DNA from: JAGVSZ01 sp019137045
GTDB taxonomy: Bacteria; Pseudomonadota; Gammaproteobacteria; Burkholderiales; SG8-39
DNA length: 64,000 nucleotides
Assembly (NCBI GenBank): GCA_046347635.1
Contig: JAXMFT010000013.1
Span: forward strand, 62,001 to 126,000
Reading direction: 5' to 3'
How positions within the stretch are numbered: the stretch's first letter is position 1; each line of letters starts with the position of its first letter. A program made the translations under genes and the position numbers. This document shows, piece by piece, positions 10,510-18,732 of this stretch. Under the pieces are notes generated by a model that searched no databases, was not told the origin of the DNA, and was given only the letters and a program-made list of their open reading frames with translations.

Positions 10510-11468
10510 TCCGTCTTTCCCATCCTGCGCACCACTTCCGCGAGACGCCGGGTATCGGTCTCCAGGAACGCGTCGAACTCCCGGCCTTCCTTGTAGTTCA
10601 CCGGCGTGTTCACGTTCGCGAGCGCCTTCACGAACTCGGGATCCTGCGCCGCCTGGCGCACGGCGGCGGTGATCCGGTCGCGCACGTCCGGCGGCAGGCC
10701 GGCGGGCGTGAACACCCCCGCCCAGATGTAGAACTCGACGTCGAAGCCCTGCTCCTTCATCGTCGGCACGTCGGGGAGCGCGGCCGTGCGGCTGCCCGCC
10801 CAGGAGCCGAGCGTGCGGATCTTGCCCGACTTGAGGTGCGGGTTCGCGACCCCGGGCGACTGCGCGCCGAGGTCCGTTTCGCCGGCGAGGAGCGCCGCCA
10901 TCGCCGGTCCGCCGCCCTTGTACGGGACGTGCAGGAACTTCACGTTCGCCGCCTGCGCGAGCATCTCGAAACAGGTGTGGATGGTGCCGTACACGCCCGA
11001 CGACGCGTAGCTGATCTTGCCCGGCCGCGAGCGCGCGTCGTCGATCAGCTCCTTGAGCGACCTCCACGGGGCGTTCGCCGGCACCAGCAGGATCGTCGGG
11101 TCGGCGGAGAGGAGCGCGATCGGGGTGAAGTCCGACATCTGGTAGGTGGCCGGCCGGCCGTTGACCTTGTCCGCTTCCGGGATCACCACGATCGACGAGA
11201 GCGCGGTCATGATCGTGTAGCCGTCGGGCTTCGCCTTCGCGACGAAGGCGTGACCGATCGCCCCGCCGGCGCCCGCCTTGTTCTCGACCACCACCGGCTG
11301 CCCGAGGACCCTGGACATCGCCACCGCGAGCGGGCGGCCGGTGATGTCGGCGATGCCGCCGGGCGCGAACGGCACGATCATCGTGATCGGGCGGTTGGGG
11401 AACTGCTGCGCGTGCGCGGGCAGCGTCGCCGCGGCGGCAAGCGCCGCCAGGAGCACCAGGCGTTTCAT
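10506..11468 (-). CDS. Bug/TctC-family tripartite tricarboxylate receptor
   Basis: This 320-aa periplasmic solute receptor has a signal peptide (MKRLVLLAALAAAATLPAHA, cleavage before QQFPNRP). Classic Bug motifs follow: PITMIVPFAPGGIADITGR, VVVENKAGAGG, and GPAMAALLAGETDLG. Most Bug genes lack a linked TctAB permease, and none is seen here either. It heads the operon with the FAH and DAO genes, so its ligand is probably the substrate or inducer of those enzymes. The upstream region, read leftward, carries AGAATG-type ribosome-site bases close to the ATG. Confidence 0.92.
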   Translation of the reverse strand: MKRLVLLAALAAAATLPAHAQQFPNRPITMIVPFAPGGIADITGRPLAVAMSRVLGQPVVVENKAGAGGAIGHAFVAKAKPDGYTIMTALSSIVVIPEADKVNGRPATYQMSDFTPIALLSADPTILLVPANAPWRSLKELIDDARSRPGKISYASSGVYGTIHTCFEMLAQAANVKFLHVPYKGGGPAMAALLAGETDLGAQSPGVANPHLKSGKIRTLGSWAGSRTAALPDVPTMKEQGFDVEFYIWAGVFTPAGLPPDVRDRITAAVRQAAQDPEFVKALANVNTPVNYKEGREFDAFLETDTRRLAEVVRRMGKTE

Positions 11469-11518
11469 GCATTCTCCTCGTCGTTCTTCCGTGCGCGGCG
11501 ATTATGCCGCGATCGGCA

Positions 11519-12952
11519 CTACGCCGGCTTGCGCAGCAGCCGCTTGACCGCGTCCGAGATCGCCACCCGGCCGTCGCGCGCGTGCGCCTCGTGGTTCTCC
11601 TCGATGTCGTCCAGCTTGTAGAGGTAGTTCACCATAATGCCGGCCGCCTGCTTGACCGCGCGCGGGCTGGTGTCGCCGAGCCAGTTGATGCGCTCCAGGC
11701 GCGCGCCGTTGCCGAGGTGGAAGCGCGCCACCGGGTCGAGCGGCCGGGCGGCGCCGCCCGGCTCGGCCGCCTTCTCCTCGACGAGGTAGCGCGCGCACAG
11801 GTGCATCAGCGCGACGCGCAGCGACTCGGGCGGCTGCGCCTCGGCCACGAAGCCGCGCAGCATGAGCTGGGCGAACGCGTCGCACGGCTCGGCGGCGCCC
11901 GCCTCGCGGCACAGGCGCTCGCGCTCGCGCCGGCCGAAGAGCGATTGATCCTTCGCCGCCACCCGCGCGTCGAGCCACTTGCGGAAACCCGGCACCGGCG
12001 ACAGCGTGGCGAAGGTCTTCAGGCGCGGAAACTCCGCGAGCAGCTCCTCGACCACGCGCTTGATGAGGAAGCCGCCGAACGACACCCCCTTCAGCCCGGC
12101 CTGGGTGTTCGAGATCGAGTAGAAGATCGCCGCCTGCGCCGCGCGCGCGTCGAACGCCGGCGCCTCCTCGTCGAGGAGGTGGTGGATGTTGTCGGCCATC
12201 TCCTTCACCAGCGCGACCTCGACGAAGATGAGCGGCTCGTCGGGCATGCGCGGGTGGAAGAACGCGTAGCAGCGCCGGTCCGAGTCGAGGCGGTTGCGCA
12301 GGTCGCGCCAGGACTGGATCTCGTGCACCGCCTCGTAGGCGATCAGCTTCTCGAGCAGCGCCGCCGGCGAGCTCCACGAGATGCGCCTCAGCTCGAGGTT
12401 GCCGATGTCGAACCAGCTCGAGAAGAGCGCGGCGAGCTCCTCGTCGAGCGCGGCGAGCGCGGGCCGCTCGCGCAGCTGGCGGAGCACGTCGGCGCGCACG
12501 TCGACCAGGAACTTCACCCCTTCGTGCAGCAGGTTGAACTGCCGCAGGATGCGGATGCGCGGGCTCGCGAGCGCGAGGCGGAGCTGGGTCTCGGCTTGGC
12601 GCCGCTCGCCGCCCTGCGGCGCGTCGAGGTACGCCTGGATCGCCCGGTTCAGCGCGAGCTCGTCGGGACCGAACTCCTCCGCGAGCAGCGCGAGGACGCT
12701 CTCGCGCCCGGGGTCGTTCAGCCGGCGGTAGAGCGCCACGAGCGACTCGACGCGCCGGCGCGCCGAGGCTTCGCCTCCCTTGCCCTCCAGGCACTCGCGG
12801 AAGGTGGCGCGCGCCTGGCGCAGCTCCGCGCCCGAGATCGGCTGGCGCGCCTGCGCGCGGCCGGCGCTCGTCAGCCAGCTCCAGAACGCGCGCACCCCGC
12901 CCGCCTTGGCGGGAACGCTCTCGACCGCGGCCGGCGCGACGGGCTTGTTCAC
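11519..12952 (-). CDS. Malonyl-CoA decarboxylase
   Basis: This 477-aa enzyme converts malonyl-CoA to acetyl-CoA and CO2. It has an N-terminal helical domain and a C-terminal acetyltransferase-like catalytic domain. The family-defining strings are FFHPRMPDEPLIFVEVAL (231-248), SISNTQAGLKGVSFGGFLIK (279-298), FATLSPVPGF with the presumed catalytic Ser318, and FHLGNGA with His412. The start is GTG at 12952; the nearby ATG at 12960 is out of frame and is followed by a stop. A TAGAAT -10-like hexamer ends only 6 nt before the GTG, suggesting a leaderless transcript. No malonate decarboxylase or MatB gene is adjacent. Confidence 0.94.
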   Translation of the reverse strand: MNKPVAPAAVESVPAKAGGVRAFWSWLTSAGRAQARQPISGAELRQARATFRECLEGKGGEASARRRVESLVALYRRLNDPGRESVLALLAEEFGPDELALNRAIQAYLDAPQGGERRQAETQLRLALASPRIRILRQFNLLHEGVKFLVDVRADVLRQLRERPALAALDEELAALFSSWFDIGNLELRRISWSSPAALLEKLIAYEAVHEIQSWRDLRNRLDSDRRCYAFFHPRMPDEPLIFVEVALVKEMADNIHHLLDEEAPAFDARAAQAAIFYSISNTQAGLKGVSFGGFLIKRVVEELLAEFPRLKTFATLSPVPGFRKWLDARVAAKDQSLFGRRERERLCREAGAAEPCDAFAQLMLRGFVAEAQPPESLRVALMHLCARYLVEEKAAEPGGAARPLDPVARFHLGNGARLERINWLGDTSPRAVKQAAGIMVNYLYKLDDIEENHEAHARDGRVAISDAVKRLLRKPA

Positions 12953-12958
12953 GGCGCC

Positions 12959-12964
12959 ATTCTA
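12959..12964 (-). promoter_or_regulatory. Candidate -10 element, leaderless malonyl-CoA decarboxylase transcript
   Basis: On the minus strand the hexamer TAGAAT ends 6 nt before the GTG start codon, which would put the transcription start on the initiation codon itself. No Shine-Dalgarno sequence can fit in between. The -35 region is not obvious. Confidence 0.45.
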
Positions 12965-13017
12965 AACAGCGGCCCGCGCCCCGCGCACGACGCGCGTGCG
13001 GTATCTTCCGCGGGGCC

Positions 13018-14355
13018 ATGAACTTCGTCACCGAGCCTGCGCGCCGCACGTCCGTCGCGGGAGAGTACGACGTCGTCGTGCTCGGCGGCGGGCCGGCCGG
13101 CATCGCGGCGGCGGCGGCCGCGGCGCGCGCCGGCGCGGCCACGCTGCTGGTCGAGCGCTACGGTTTCCTCGGCGGCATGGGCACGGCGGCCGGCGTCACC
13201 AACTTCTGCGGCCTGTACGCGAACGTGCACGGCGAGATCCGCCCCGTCGTGCACGGGATCGCCGACGAGCTGCTCGCGCGCATCGCGGCGCTCGGCGGCC
13301 TCAACGAGCCGCACCCGGTGTTCGGGAAGACGCTCGCGCGGGCGTACGACATCCCGGCCTACAAGTGCGCGGCCGACGACCTGCTGGCCGCGTCCGGCGC
13401 GCGGCTGCTCTTCCACGCCCTCGGCGCCGGCGTCGCCATGCGCGACGCGCGCACGATCGACGCCCTGCTGGTGGAGACGAAGTCGGGGCGCCGCGCGCTG
13501 CGCGCGCGCGCGTTCGTGGACGCGTCCGGCGACGGCGACCTCGCCGCGTGGGCGGGCGCGCCGTGGGAGAAGAGCTCGCGGCTCCTCTACCCGACGCTGA
13601 TGTTCCGGGTGAACGACGTGGATGCGGCGCGCGCGCGCGACGCGGTCGCGACGATCCCGCGCCTGATGGAGGAGGCGGAGCGGGAGGGCGCGTTCCGCTT
13701 TGCGCGCCGCGGCGCGATCGTGCGGCCGCAGCGCAACCCGACCGAGTGGCGGGCGAACGTGACCCAGATCCGCAACCCCGACGGCAGCGCGATGGACGGC
13801 ACCGACGCCGAGCAGTGGAGCGCGGGCGAGGTCGAGGGCCGGCGCCAGGTGCGCGATTTCCTGCGCTTTCTGCGCGCGCGGGTGCCGGGGTTCGAGCGCG
13901 CCTACGCGCTCGAGATCGCCCCGCAGGTCGGCGTGCGGGAGACGCGGCGGGTGCTCGGCGAGTACGTGCTGAGCGGTCCCGACGTGCTCGGGTGCGCGAG
14001 CTTCGCCGACACGGTCGGCGTGAACGGCTGGCCGCTGGAGCGCCACGTGGCGGGCGACGTCGAATGGTCGTGGCCGCCGATCCCGGCGTCGCGCGGCTTC
14101 AACCACCTGCCCTACCGCATGCTCGTGCCGCGGGCGGTCGACAACCTGCTGGTCGCCGGCCGGTGCGCGTCGATGACCGCGGAGGGCCAGTCGGCCGCGC
14201 GCGTGAGCGGCGGGTGCTTCGCGATGGGCCAGGCCGCGGGCACGGCCGCGGCGCTCGCGCTCGCGCGCGCCGTGGCGCCGCGCGCCCTGGAGGCCGCGCC
14301 CCTTCAGGCAGAATTGGAGCGCAACGGCGCCTACCTCGGTCGCGACGTGGATTGA
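13018..14355 (+). CDS. FAD-dependent oxidoreductase (FAD_oxidored/succinate-dehydrogenase-like)
   Basis: This 445-aa flavoprotein has an N-terminal dinucleotide motif VVVLGGGPAGIAAAAAAARA (about 20-39) followed by GFLGGMGTAAGVTNFCG. It has a C-terminal FAD-binding end, RMLVPRAVDNLLVAGRCASM, then ARVSGGCFAMGQAAGTAAAL. This is the pfam FAD_oxidored pattern, found in poorly characterised dehydrogenases. It is followed 18 bp later by a Bug receptor gene, so the two form a receptor-oxidoreductase unit. The ATG lies 10 nt after a TATCTT hexamer, with no ribosome site in the gap. The substrate is unknown. Confidence 0.85.
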   Translation: MNFVTEPARRTSVAGEYDVVVLGGGPAGIAAAAAAARAGAATLLVERYGFLGGMGTAAGVTNFCGLYANVHGEIRPVVHGIADELLARIAALGGLNEPHPVFGKTLARAYDIPAYKCAADDLLAASGARLLFHALGAGVAMRDARTIDALLVETKSGRRALRARAFVDASGDGDLAAWAGAPWEKSSRLLYPTLMFRVNDVDAARARDAVATIPRLMEEAEREGAFRFARRGAIVRPQRNPTEWRANVTQIRNPDGSAMDGTDAEQWSAGEVEGRRQVRDFLRFLRARVPGFERAYALEIAPQVGVRETRRVLGEYVLSGPDVLGCASFADTVGVNGWPLERHVAGDVEWSWPPIPASRGFNHLPYRMLVPRAVDNLLVAGRCASMTAEGQSAARVSGGCFAMGQAAGTAAALALARAVAPRALEAAPLQAELERNGAYLGRDVD

Positions 14356-14373
14356 CGGAGTGAAGGAGTGAAG

Positions 14374-15348
14374 ATGCACCCAGTGAAACGCACCCTCGCC
14401 GCCGCGCTGCTCCTCGCCGCGCTCGCCGGCGGCGCCGCGGCCCAGGGGCAGTGGCCCGCGAAGCCGGTCCGCATGATCGTGCCGTTCCCGCCCGGCAGTT
14501 CGCCCGACCTGGTCGCGCGCATGCTGAGCGAGCCGCTCGGCGCCGCGCTCGGGCAGCCGGTCGTGGTCGAGAACCGGCCCGGCGCGGGCGGCATGGTGGG
14601 CACCGGCGCGGTCGCGAAGGCGCCGCCGGACGGCTACACGATCGGGCTCTCGATTCCCGGCCCGCTGGCGGTGAACACCGTGCTGCTGCAGAAGATGGAG
14701 TACGACCCGTTCCGGGATCTCGCGCCGGTCACGATCGTCGCGGCGAGCCCGAACGTGCTGGTGGTCGATCCGAAGCTCGGCGTGAGCGACCTGAAGGGCT
14801 TCCTCGCCCTCGCCAGGAGCCGGCCGGGCACGCTCAACTACGGCTCGGTCGGCAACGGCAGCGCGTCGCACCTCACGATGGAGCTGCTCAAGCAGCTCAC
14901 CGGCATCGACCTGGTGCACGTGCCCTACCCCGGCAGCCCCCAGGTCAACACCGCGATCCTCAACGGGCAGATCGCCGCGGGCTTCGTCGTGCCCGCCACG
15001 GCGATGCCGCTCGTGCAGGCCGGTCGCCTCAAGGCGCTCGGCGCCACCACCACGACGCGCAGCGTGGTGCTGCCCGCAGTGCCCACGATCGCCGAGCAGG
15101 GTTTCCCGGGCTTCCATTCGACCGCCTGGATCGCGGCCGTCGCGCCGGCGCAGACCCCCGCGCCGATCGTGCGCCGGCTCTCCGAAGCGCTGGTCCGGAT
15201 CGTCCGCAGCGACGAGGTGCGCGGCCGCCTGATCGCGATCTACTTCCAGCCGGTCGGGACCGCGCCCGAGGCGCTGCGCCTGCTGATGCGCGAGGAGGCC
15301 GACCGGTGGGGCAAGGTGATCAAGGCCGCGGGCGTGACGCCGGGCTGA
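14374..15348 (+). CDS. Bug/TctC-family tripartite tricarboxylate receptor
   Basis: This is the second Bug-type periplasmic receptor of the window, about 324 aa. It has a signal peptide (MHPVKRTLAAALLLAALAGGAAA, then QGQWP) and the motifs PVRMIVPFPPGSSPDLVAR, VVVENRPGAGG and LTGIDLVHVPYPGSPQ. I chose the ATG at 14374 behind GAAGGAG; a GTG at 14368 in frame would add two residues and also has a GGAG upstream. It is coupled to the preceding FAD oxidoreductase gene. The ligand is unknown; carboxylates are usual for the family. Confidence 0.9.
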   Translation: MHPVKRTLAAALLLAALAGGAAAQGQWPAKPVRMIVPFPPGSSPDLVARMLSEPLGAALGQPVVVENRPGAGGMVGTGAVAKAPPDGYTIGLSIPGPLAVNTVLLQKMEYDPFRDLAPVTIVAASPNVLVVDPKLGVSDLKGFLALARSRPGTLNYGSVGNGSASHLTMELLKQLTGIDLVHVPYPGSPQVNTAILNGQIAAGFVVPATAMPLVQAGRLKALGATTTTRSVVLPAVPTIAEQGFPGFHSTAWIAAVAPAQTPAPIVRRLSEALVRIVRSDEVRGRLIAIYFQPVGTAPEALRLLMREEADRWGKVIKAAGVTPG

Positions 15349-15433
15349 GGCGGCCGCGCGGGGGCGGCGCGTCGGCCGCCTTGCCGCGCAGCCGGGGAAT
15401 CGTCGTAGAGTCGATCAACGAGAGGAGTCTCCA

Positions 15434-16525
15434 GTGGACGCCGCACCGCCCGCCGTCGATCGCCGCGCGCTGCTGACGCAGTGCCTGGCAGCGGTCGAGC
15501 AGCGCCTCGCGACCGAGCTCGCGGCGCTGCTCGCCGGGATCGTCCCGAAGTTGGAGACGCTCCACCGCGGCGCGAAGGAGCGCGACGAGCGCGATCAGTA
15601 CGCGCACGCGCTCTCCCGCCTGCACGGGGGACGCGAGGCCGCCCTGGCCGGCTTGCGCAAGGAATTCTCGGCGCGCTTCGCCGAGAGCGTCGCGACGCTC
15701 CAGCGCGGCTTCGATCCCTTCGGCGGCGAGCCGAGCCCCGCGGAGCTGGCGGCGATGCGCACCAACGTGCTCGAGGGCGAAGTCGCGATCGGCAAGCTCG
15801 CCGCGCTGGTGAAGCAGGCCGCGGCGTCCGAGCTCGCGGAGCTCTCGGCGCGCTTCGCGACCCTGTTCCGGCGCAGCCAGGTCGACGACGGCGAGAACCC
15901 GCTCGGCCCGCTCGTCATCGCGCGCGGGATCTACGCCGGGATCGGCGCGCTCGAGCTCCAGGGGCGCGCGGCGCGCGCGGTCCGGGACGAGGTCGAGCAG
16001 CGGTTCGTCGCGGCGATCGCCGCGCTCTACAAAGGGGTGAACGGCGCCTTTGCGTCGAACGGCGTCGCCCCGGCCCGGTCGTCGCAGGCGGCGGCGACAC
16101 CGGTCGCGCCCGCCGCGGCGCCCGCTTCCGCACCCGGCCCGGGGAGCGCGCCGCCGGCGGCGAGGGCGGCCGCCGATCGCGCGCTCGACTCGGCCCTCGA
16201 CGGCACGGAGCTGCCGATGCTGCTCGACGTGTTCCTGCGCGAGACCTGGGGCGGACTGCTCGCGCGCGCGCACGCCGCCGGCGGCTACGACGGCGCGGCG
16301 TGGGGCGAGGCGGCGAAGACGATGCAGGAGCTCGTCTGGAGTCTCAAGCCCAAGGCGCTGCCGGCGGAGCGCGCGCAGCTCGTCGCGCTGCTGCCCGGCC
16401 TGCTCAAGCGGGTGGCCGCCGGAATGGAGGCGGCCGGCGTGGACGCCGAGAACCGCAAGACGATCCTCGACGAGCTGATGGCGCGCCACCGCGAGATCCT
16501 GCAGCCGGGCGACAAGCCGCGCTGA
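15434..16525 (+). CDS. DUF1631-related hypothetical protein (short form)
   Basis: This is a soluble 363-aa protein rich in alanine and helices. Residues about 213-243 form a low-complexity Ala/Pro linker (TPVAPAAAPASAP and so on). The C-terminal part has ELPMLLDVFLRETWGGLL, LVWSLKPKALPAERAQLVALLPGLL and LDELMARHREIL, which match the C-terminal block of DUF1631 proteins. Typical DUF1631 proteins are about twice as long, so this is a reduced version. The start is GTG at 15434 behind GAGAGGAG. It ends 10 bp from the convergent acyl-CoA synthetase gene. The function is unknown. Confidence 0.65.
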   Translation: MDAAPPAVDRRALLTQCLAAVEQRLATELAALLAGIVPKLETLHRGAKERDERDQYAHALSRLHGGREAALAGLRKEFSARFAESVATLQRGFDPFGGEPSPAELAAMRTNVLEGEVAIGKLAALVKQAAASELAELSARFATLFRRSQVDDGENPLGPLVIARGIYAGIGALELQGRAARAVRDEVEQRFVAAIAALYKGVNGAFASNGVAPARSSQAAATPVAPAAAPASAPGPGSAPPAARAAADRALDSALDGTELPMLLDVFLRETWGGLLARAHAAGGYDGAAWGEAAKTMQELVWSLKPKALPAERAQLVALLPGLLKRVAAGMEAAGVDAENRKTILDELMARHREILQPGDKPR

Positions 16526-16535
16526 CCCGCGCGCC

Positions 16536-18032
16536 TCAGCCGCCGACCAGCTTGCGCACCGCGAACTTCTGCACCTTCCCGAGCGCGCTCTTCGGCAGCG
16601 CGTCGACGAAGGCGACGCGGCGCGGCTGCTTGTAGCGCGCGAGCCGCCCTTCGAAGAGCCGCATCACCGCGCGCTCGTCGAGCGCCGCGCCGGGACGCCG
16701 CGCGACCACTGCGACCACCGCCTCGCCCCAGGCCGGATCGGGAACGCCGACCACCGCCGCCTCCAGCACGTCCGGGCAGTCGGCGAGAATGTTCTCCAAC
16801 TCGGCGGGGTAAACGTTCTCGCCGCCGGAGATGATCATGTCCTTCGACCGCCCGACGACCCAGTAGTAGCCCTCCGCGTCCACGCGCGCGAGGTCGCCGG
16901 AGCGGAACCAGCCGTCGCGGAACGCGGGGTGGTCGGGTTCCTGCCAGTAGCCCGACATCAGGTTGGGCGCGCGCACCCAGATCTCGCCCACCTCGCCCGG
17001 CGCCGCGTCGCGCCCCTGCGCGTCGACGAGCCGGATCTCCGCGTGCATCGCCGGCTTGCCGGCCGCGCCGACCTTGCGCAGCGCATCCTCCGCGCGCAGG
17101 TACATCGACACCGGGCCGGTCTCGGTCGCGCCGTACACCTGCCCCACCGGCACGCCGCGCGCGTGGAACGGCGCGAACAGCGACGCGGGCACCGTGGAGG
17201 AGCCGGTATTCATCTCGCGCAGGCTGGACAGATCGGTGGCCGCCCAGTCCGGGTGCGCGGTGACCGCCTTCATCGTCGCCGGGACGAGGAGCGAGTGCGT
17301 CGGCCGGCGCGTCGCGACGTCGCGCAGCCAGAGACCGGGGTCGAAGCGCGCGTGCAGCGTGACGGTCGCGCCGGCATGCAGCGCAGGCAGGGTCTGGATG
17401 CACAGCCCGCCCACGTGGAACAGCGGCAGCACCGTCAACACGTGGTCGCGGCTCGTGAAGTCCTGGTAGAGCGTCGCGTTCACGATGTTCCAGAGCAGCG
17501 CCGACTGCGTGTGCACCGCACCCTTCGGCCTGCCGGTGGTGCCGGAGGTGTAGACGATCAGCACCGGGTCGGCGTCGGTCCCCGCGAGCACCGGCTCGGG
17601 TCCGTCCGGCGGCGCGCCTTCCCAGTCGAACCAGCCGGCCGGCGCGCCGCGCAGCGCGACGAGCCGCAGCTGCGGCAGCCGCGCGCGCATGGCGCCGGCC
17701 GATTCGTAGAAGTCGGGCTCCGCCGCGAGCAGGGCGGCCCCGGCGTGCGCGAGGATGTCCTCGTGCTCGGGCCGCGCGAGGCGGAAGTTGAGCGGCACGA
17801 AGATCGCGCCCAGCCGCGCGCAGGCGAACAGCAGCACGAGCAGCTCGGGGTGGTTGTAGCCGAGGTACGCGAGGCGGTCGCCGCGACCGAGACCGAGGCG
17901 CGCGAGCCGCAGCGTCGCGGCCTCCACGCGCTGCCACAGCGCGGCCCAGGTGAGGTCCTCGCCGCCGAAGTGCACGGCGACGCCGGAGGGCCGGAGGCCG
18001 GCCCAGTGCGCGACGATGCGCGAGAGGTTCAT
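16536..18032 (-). CDS. Acyl-CoA synthetase (AMP-dependent, FadD-like)
   Basis: This 498-aa member of the ANL superfamily activates a carboxylic acid to its CoA thioester. Visible motifs are IVYTSGTTGRPKG (A3), QVYGATETGP (A5), GWFRSGDLARVDAEGYYWVVGR (A7/A8 hinge region) and the C-terminal lysine in PKSALGKVQKF (A10). The aromatic-acid signature of the first gene in the window is absent, and medium-chain fatty acids are a neutral guess. It stands alone between the DUF1631-like gene (convergent) and the divergent DUF938 gene, 52 bp from the latter. Confidence 0.88.
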   Translation of the reverse strand: MNLSRIVAHWAGLRPSGVAVHFGGEDLTWAALWQRVEAATLRLARLGLGRGDRLAYLGYNHPELLVLLFACARLGAIFVPLNFRLARPEHEDILAHAGAALLAAEPDFYESAGAMRARLPQLRLVALRGAPAGWFDWEGAPPDGPEPVLAGTDADPVLIVYTSGTTGRPKGAVHTQSALLWNIVNATLYQDFTSRDHVLTVLPLFHVGGLCIQTLPALHAGATVTLHARFDPGLWLRDVATRRPTHSLLVPATMKAVTAHPDWAATDLSSLREMNTGSSTVPASLFAPFHARGVPVGQVYGATETGPVSMYLRAEDALRKVGAAGKPAMHAEIRLVDAQGRDAAPGEVGEIWVRAPNLMSGYWQEPDHPAFRDGWFRSGDLARVDAEGYYWVVGRSKDMIISGGENVYPAELENILADCPDVLEAAVVGVPDPAWGEAVVAVVARRPGAALDERAVMRLFEGRLARYKQPRRVAFVDALPKSALGKVQKFAVRKLVGG

Positions 18033-18084
18033 GGCCGCAATTGAACCATCGGGCGGCGAAGCCCGCTATGCTGCCGGATCAAAC

Positions 18085-18732
18085 ATGGACGAGCGCCTCC
18101 ACTCCCCGTCCGCCGAGCGCAACCGCGCCCCGATCGTCGCGGTGCTGCGCGATGTCCTGCCCGCGCGCGGCACCGTCCTCGAGCTCGCGAGCGGAACCGG
18201 CGAGCACGTCGTCCACTTCGCGGCCGAGTTCCCCGGCCTCGCCTTCCAGCCGAGCGATCCCGATCCCGCGGCGCGCGCGAGCGTCGCGGCGTGGACCGCC
18301 GCCACCGGCGCGGCGAACGTGCGCGCGCCGCTCGCGCTCGACGTCGCGGCGCCGGGCTGGGAGGGCGACCCGGGCATCCCGCGCCCGGCCGCGGCAATTC
18401 TGTGCATCAACATGGTCCACATCTCCCCGTGGGCGGCGACGCTCGGGCTGCTGCGCGGCGCGGCGGCGCTACTGGCCGCGGGCGCCCCGCTCTATCTCTA
18501 TGGCGCGTACAGGCGCGGCGGGCGCCACACCGCGCCGAGCAACGTGGCGTTCGACGCCAGCCTGCGGCGGCAGAACGCCGCGTGGGGCGTGCGCGATCTC
18601 GAGGCGGTGGTCGCGGAGGCGGAGGCGCGCGGCCTCGCGCTCGCCGGGACGACCGAGATGCCGGCCAACAACCTCTCGCTCGTGTTCCGGCGCCGGGCCG
18701 GGGATCAGTCGTCGGCCTCGCCCGGCTCGTAG
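18085..18732 (+). CDS. DUF938 family putative SAM-dependent methyltransferase
   Basis: This 215-aa protein has the DUF938 hallmarks: an N-terminal SPSAERNRAPI segment, the motif I loop VLELASGTGEHVVHFA, and ILCINMVHISPWAA. Members are predicted class I methyltransferases without a known substrate. The chosen ATG is 12 nt after a TATGCT hexamer and lacks a Shine-Dalgarno sequence. Its last 28 bp overlap the convergent acyl-CoA-dehydrogenase-like gene, so both ends are constrained. Confidence 0.82.
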   Translation: MDERLHSPSAERNRAPIVAVLRDVLPARGTVLELASGTGEHVVHFAAEFPGLAFQPSDPDPAARASVAAWTAATGAANVRAPLALDVAAPGWEGDPGIPRPAAAILCINMVHISPWAATLGLLRGAAALLAAGAPLYLYGAYRRGGRHTAPSNVAFDASLRRQNAAWGVRDLEAVVAEAEARGLALAGTTEMPANNLSLVFRRRAGDQSSASPGS

